Source of the DNA: Opisthocomus hoazin
Taxonomy: Eukaryota > Chordata > Aves > Opisthocomiformes > Opisthocomidae
Direction of reading: 5' to 3'
Length of the DNA: 64,000 bases
Assembly: GCF_030867145.1 (NCBI RefSeq)
Contig: NC_134434.1
Span: 9,672,001-9,736,000, forward strand
The notes under the pieces are model-generated. The model saw only the letters and a program-made list of their open reading frames with translations. It was not told where the DNA came from and searched no databases. The position numbers and the translations under genes are program-made. Shown here piece after piece: positions 59,401-64,000 of the stretch (position 1 is the first letter of the stretch; each line of letters begins with the position of its first letter).

Positions 59401-60290
59401 AGTCAAGGGCAGGTCGTGGAGAGCTCTGCGTCACGGTTCCGGCCTGCAGTCGCTCCCACCCCTCGGACAGGGTCGCCAGCCGAGGAAGGGCCGGGCCGGG
59501 GCCGGGGCCGGGCAGCCCCAGGAGAGCCCCGGGCCCGGGCCGGGCGGCGGGCCCCTCCCGGCCCAGCGCAGCGGTCTGTAACGGAGCGACCGCCGGGGCA
59601 GGGCCCTCCGGCGCACGGCGGCGGGCTGGCGGGAGGCGGCGCCCGGGGAAACGAAACCGAGCGCGGCTCGGCCCCGCCCCGGGCCGGGCCATGGCCGCCG
59701 CCGTGGACCTGGAGCGGCTGCTGGGCGCGGTGGAGCTGAGCTGCACCTGCTGCCTGCAGTACTTCACGGACCCGGTGCGGCTCTCGGGCTGCACCCACAG
59801 CTTCTGCCGGCCCTGCATCCTCGAGTACTGCAAGGGCAGGCAGCGCGCCGGCTGCCCGCTCTGCCGGGAGGGCTTCGAGCTGAAGGACCTGCGGCCCAAC
59901 CGGGAGCTGGCCGCTCTGGTGAGCCTCATCCCGCAGGAGGTGAGGGAGGAGGAGCTGGGGACGCGGGACGAACCGAAGCCCTCCGCAGCTGCGCCCTGCG
60001 ACCACTGCAGCTCGGCGGGGCGGCGGCTTGGGGAGCAGGTACGGCCGGAGGCAGCCCGGGGACCCTCCCCTCGCCATCCCCCCTCCTCCCGGGGCGGCCC
60101 GGGGCTCCTTCCCTCGCCACCCGCCCCCGCCCCCGGGATGGCCGGGCCCCCCCCAGCGTCACCCCCGGGACAAAGTCTGGCCGCAGTTCTCCGCACCTCA
60201 GCAGGGTGACGAGCGCGGGGACGCGGCGAGGACTGAGGGGACTTTATCTTTCTTTTCGCCCCTCCCCCCCTCCTCGCACTCCACGTGCTG
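59400..60290 (+). promoter_or_regulatory. RNF135: CpG island promoter of RNF135 with IRF/ISRE-like site
   Basis: CpG-dense block around RNF135 exon 1. GGAAACGAAACC at 59647-59658, about 32 bases before the ATG, contains the IRF core AANNGAAA and differs from a canonical ISRE by one missing spacer base. Five G-tracts at 59488-59512 form a G-quadruplex motif. Both are motif-level inferences. Confidence 0.65.
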
Positions 60291-63156
60291 ATACCAGCAG
60301 TGTCGCGACAGTACCGTGTTTGCTGAGAGGCAGGTTTAGCCAAGGCAGGGGTTGGGGTGCCTGGGGGGTGCCTGGCACGCTGAGGTCCGCGCGGCTGAAC
60401 TACCAGAACTGGTCGCTGTCTGTATTCAGCCGGTGTGCGACGGTAACAACTGGTGCGGGCGCTGGGTGCTCGGTGTTGCACCAGCGTAGCACTGGAGTCT
60501 CCTGACAGGACACGTAACGTTACTGTACAGTGCGACAGCTCCACCCAGCTGAATGGCACAGAATGGGACTGCTTCGTTGTCTAGAGCTCTGCTTAAAATA
60601 ACTCCCAGACTTGGAGGAGATGAGAAAAATCTGTTGAACCTTCATTATTTTAGCACATATGCATTTAAAAAGTCGTCTTCAGTCTCTGCAGTTGAGCAAA
60701 GGGCTGAAGCTTGTGATTGTATTTGAACATGTAATTGATGATCGTTGCATGTTGGCTTCATTGTGACTATTACCTCTCAGAATTAATTGTGTCTTCCAAA
60801 CCCCTTCTCAACCAGCCCAGTGCTTAACTGATGTCAGTGATTTAGGGATTTTTATTATCCTGCTGCTTGACCTCGTCGTGCTTTCTCTGAGGTTATGTAG
60901 ATAAACAGTCCAATGTGTTGCTTTAAAGGAGGAAGAGATACGGGACATCTCCAAGCAAGTGGAAGTGACTGCAGAGACCATCCACCTCTTGGGGAAAGAT
61001 CTCAGTAAAGCGAAGGTACCCACTGTACATTCGCTACCTGTGGTTAGCTTCTGTTTCCACTGCCACCTGGAGAGGTGACTGACTCCAGCATGGCCTTCCA
61101 GCCAGAGCAGGAACCTGCCTTTCTGTTTCCTTGTGTTGCTGTTGCCGATGAGAATGAGCTATGGCCCCAGCTGTACTAACTGCTGTCTTGGCTGGCACAA
61201 AGACCACTGGAGTTGTGCATTGTTGCCTTTTTCTGCCTACCCCAGGAGTAGCCTGAATGTTTCTGGAACTCTTAGATGCAAAATCCAAATCATAAAGAAG
61301 AAATATTGATCATTCCAAGTTGTCAGGCAAAGACTGCTGGCCATAAAATAGTCCAGATCCTTAACATGCCCAAAATCTCATTGCAGGTAATGCATGACAG
61401 TGCCAAGCAGATTTTATTCCTTTGAATAAAGGCAGCTGTTTCTGGTCTGCAGGGTCAGTCAAAGAGCATGTTAGAAGGTGCAGTAGGTTCTCATACTCCA
61501 CGCATCTTTTCTAACAACACGGTGAACGTCATGTTTTCTGCCTTTCAGGAGTATGCATCTCAGATCAAAAGCCAGGTTATGGAAGATTTCTGTTGCATGA
61601 AGGAATATGTTGAAAGACAGGAGAGAAACACGCTGATGTTCATTGAACAAGAGCAAAAAGCAGCTGAACAGAAAATTGAAGAGACTATTCACCATCTCTG
61701 TGTTGAAGTGGACAGGCTCCTAGACATCAACGCCCAGACAGTAAGTGATGAAGTGGCAGAATATGAGTAGAAACTCTTAAGGTAAATGTCTGGGATAGCT
61801 GAACGTGTACAGAGCACCTTCAGGTCCCCGCTGCACTCTTCTCACTAGGGACAATAACACCGATCCACAGACATTGCTGTTACCAGGGAAGGTTTGGAGT
61901 AAGAAATTCAGAGGGAAAAAGTACTAAAAAAGGCATAGGTTGGGGGTGCAATTCAGAACTAGATTTGTTCCAAGGACATTGGTGAGCTGGAGTGAAGTGG
62001 GGACTACATTGCTTAAATTCAGTCCTGAATCAAATCCAAGGTTGAGATAAGATTCTTTATTATTGTTTTATTTTCCTGAATACGTATATACATGTATGTA
62101 TGCAAGTTAAAGAACTCACAAAGTTATTAAGTACTTTCTAAAAACTTTCTTGGGGAAAATAGGTCAAGAGCTCTCAAAAGAGGCAGTTAAAGCACTTTGA
62201 ATTCTGCAGAGCCCATTTTGATGTTGAAAACAACAATTCCAATGATGCAAATTAGCTAGCAGGGATTTGGAGTGGGGCTCAGTGGGTGTGACGGTGACAG
62301 AGGCAGAAGGGGGCTTCCAGGGCCAAGGCGTGGTGGTCTGCACTGGAATTCAGCTGATGTAGCTATGTATTTATGTCTGATCCAGAGTCCCGTTGTAGGC
62401 AATGAGAAATGGGTATTTTCAGAGTGTGAGTCATCTGGCCTACTTGAGACACCTACCTGCGGATGAGATTAATCGTCTTCAGACATCTTCTTTCCACAGA
62501 CTGTAAAGGCAGACTAAGAGAACAAGCTGAGATGTAGAATTCCACAACTTCTAAATTTAGGCAAATGAAGCTTACCCTTTCGTGGGTATTTTATGCTACA
62601 TCTCATACTAATACGTTTTAAAGCTTTTGGTTTGGGTTCTAGAACACAAAGAAAGTTTAAAAAGAGAACGTTTGTGTGTACATGTATACTTAAGGAAATT
62701 GTAATATATGTATATGTATATATATATAAAAGGAAAATTAGTCCTATTCTCAGTTTTCTTGGGGAAAACAAATTATTTTTTATTAAGAATAAGCTATACT
62801 TTCATATTTTCGGTAAGATTTCAGGTTAGTTCTCTCGGATAACTATCCTACAAAGGAAGCTCTCAATACAAAGAATAAGATTTTAGAGAGATCGTGGCTG
62901 GTTTTCCATTCTGGCTTTATGATATAATCTGGTATGCTAGATGAAATAATTGCTATTGTTTACATTTTCCCCTTGATTCTTTTATGTCATTATTAGGGTA
63001 ACTTACCTGAGAGACATAGTTACAGAGGCTCACCTTCAGCAATGAGTAAAATTACACTTGATGAGAAGCTTAATGTTGTCAAAACTGCTGTAAAAGATCT
63101 TAAGAGAAAGTTGGAAATTTTACTTTTGGAGATGTACGCTCGGCAGTTCCCACTAG
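59691..63156 (+). CDS. RNF135: RNF135 (Riplet) E3 ubiquitin ligase, 5' part
   Basis: RNF135 K63-ubiquitinates RIG-I and is needed for RIG-I antiviral signalling in the cytosol. Exons in the window are 59691-60038, 60929-61015, 61549-61740 and 62997-63156. Phases agree and give about 262 residues. The RING is C18-x2-C21, then GCTHSFC, CRPC and CPLC (C3HC4). The second and third exons (EEEIRDISKQVEV..., MKEYVERQERN..., EQKIEETIHHL) are a long heptad-patterned coiled coil. The fourth exon is basic and helical (LNVVKTAVKDLKRKLEILL). The PRY-SPRY domain that binds RIG-I is not visible and should lie beyond the right edge, because the last exon ends in phase 1 at a GT donor. Identification rests on RING plus coiled coil and on synteny next to ADAP2. 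Another TRIM-like RING protein is less likely. Confidence 0.85.
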
Positions 63157-64000
63157 GTGAGTTTTCCTTATTTTGAAATCTCTTTTTTAGAGGATCTAGC
63201 AGGGTCCCGCATGTGACCCGCCTCAACTCAGTTCCTTGCATAGCGAGGTTGGACTGCTGTAATTTGGCACTACTTTTACCCCACAGTGAAGATTTGAATG
63301 AAAGAATCATTCTTATAAACAGGTAGGTCTGCAGCTTTGGAAACCAAACAGAGAACTTCAGAGAAAACAGGTGTGCATGTGTGTGATTATTATAAAACCC
63401 CCTGCAGTTTCGGAGACAACATGAACTACTTTATACTTCTTTCATGAGAGCCCAAAAGAAAAAAACTGACTGACATGCAGATGAGTAATGGAGAATGAAA
63501 TATAATCCATTTAAATAGGTTTTTTTTCTAAATATAGAGGAATGTAACAGTGAAGACTTTGCTAAGAGCAGACATAAAATTCCCTCCCGCTGAAAGCTGT
63601 GTCTAAGCAAAGGCCTTTGCTATGGAGTTCTCCTCCCAGCACTGTGTCTCTGCTGTAGAAAGACCACTGAGTGGTTTTGAGAGCAGCCTAAGACTGACCT
63701 AAACCCCCACTGCCACTGAGGGGCAATCCTCCCCTTCCCATCCTTTCCAGAACTACCCACACTGGTTCTCAAAAACCCCAGATACTTAGTCATATTTTCA
63801 CCTCAGGGTTTTTCTTTTCTCTCGATCGTTTCAGCAACTGAGTTTACAGCTTTGCTCCATGATCATTTTTAGTAGCAAAACCGAGGAATCAGCAGGCAGA
63901 GGTGTGGGGCAGGAGCTTTTAAGGATGGCTTTCGTGATGATGTATTATTTAGCTATACTGGAAAGTGTCTGCAAATGAGTCCTGTGAATATGCACTACAA
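63157..64000 (+). other. RNF135: RNF135 intron 4 (partial)
   Basis: Apart from the weak candidate exon at 63538-63593 I see no coding exon, repeat or RNA gene before the window ends. Confidence 0.5.
63538..63593 (+). CDS. Candidate alternative terminal exon of RNF135
   Basis: After a pyrimidine-rich acceptor (tttttttctaaatatag) the frame set by the previous exon reads EECNSEDFAKSRHKIPSR and then TGA. If used, it would give a short RNF135 of about 280 residues without SPRY. There is no conserved domain or clear donor, so this may simply be intronic sequence. Confidence 0.2.

Noticed and set aside
59393-60559. 388-codon minus-strand frame antisense to RNF135 exon 1
   Set aside because: Shadow of the CpG island and of the RING coding exon; Arg/Pro/Gly-rich with no domain.

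Overview
The window is bird nuclear DNA. Interspersed repeats are CR1 LINE 3' ends and avian-type endogenous-retrovirus LTRs. Introns are compact, three sharp CpG islands mark promoters, and the gene order matches the vertebrate NF1/SUZ12 neighbourhood (human 17q11.2). RNF135 has been reported missing in galliforms. Its presence here, plus an LTR family I know from many non-galliform birds, points to a neoavian (or at least non-galliform) host; this is inference.

Layout, left to right. 1-4186 is an upstream SUZ12 intron with a CR1 copy. 4187-8288 holds the last six coding exons of SUZ12 (+), with a 3'UTR to about 10.17 kb. 10.17-12.29 kb is a tail-to-tail intergenic gap. 12.29-27.33 kb is CRLF3 (-), eight coding exons, complete at 439 aa. 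27.33-27.94 kb is a CpG-island promoter shared head-to-head with ATAD5. 27.94-46.08 kb is ATAD5 (+), 23 coding exons, complete at 1828 aa. 47.4-49.8 kb is the place where vertebrates carry TEFM on the minus strand. Only a decayed piece of TEFM is visible there, next to a solo LTR. 50.45-57.42 kb is ADAP2 (+), ten coding exons, 367 aa. 59.69-63.16 kb is the 5' part of RNF135 (+): RING and coiled-coil exons, with the SPRY part beyond the right edge.

The genes are not one pathway: SUZ12 is a PRC2 chromatin subunit, CRLF3 an orphan cytokine-receptor-like factor, ATAD5 the PCNA unloader, ADAP2 an ArfGAP, and RNF135 the RIG-I ubiquitin ligase. All exon junctions given were read from splice signals and checked for phase. 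ATAD5, CRLF3 and ADAP2 each sum to an exact open frame.

The most notable observation is the apparent pseudogenisation of TEFM, the mitochondrial transcription elongation factor, at its ancestral locus. Others are an LTR inserted exactly at a SUZ12 5' splice site with the splice-site bases duplicated, a GC-AG intron in CRLF3, a cluster of four CACGTG boxes in the CRLF3/ATAD5 promoter, and an interferon-response-like site just upstream of RNF135.
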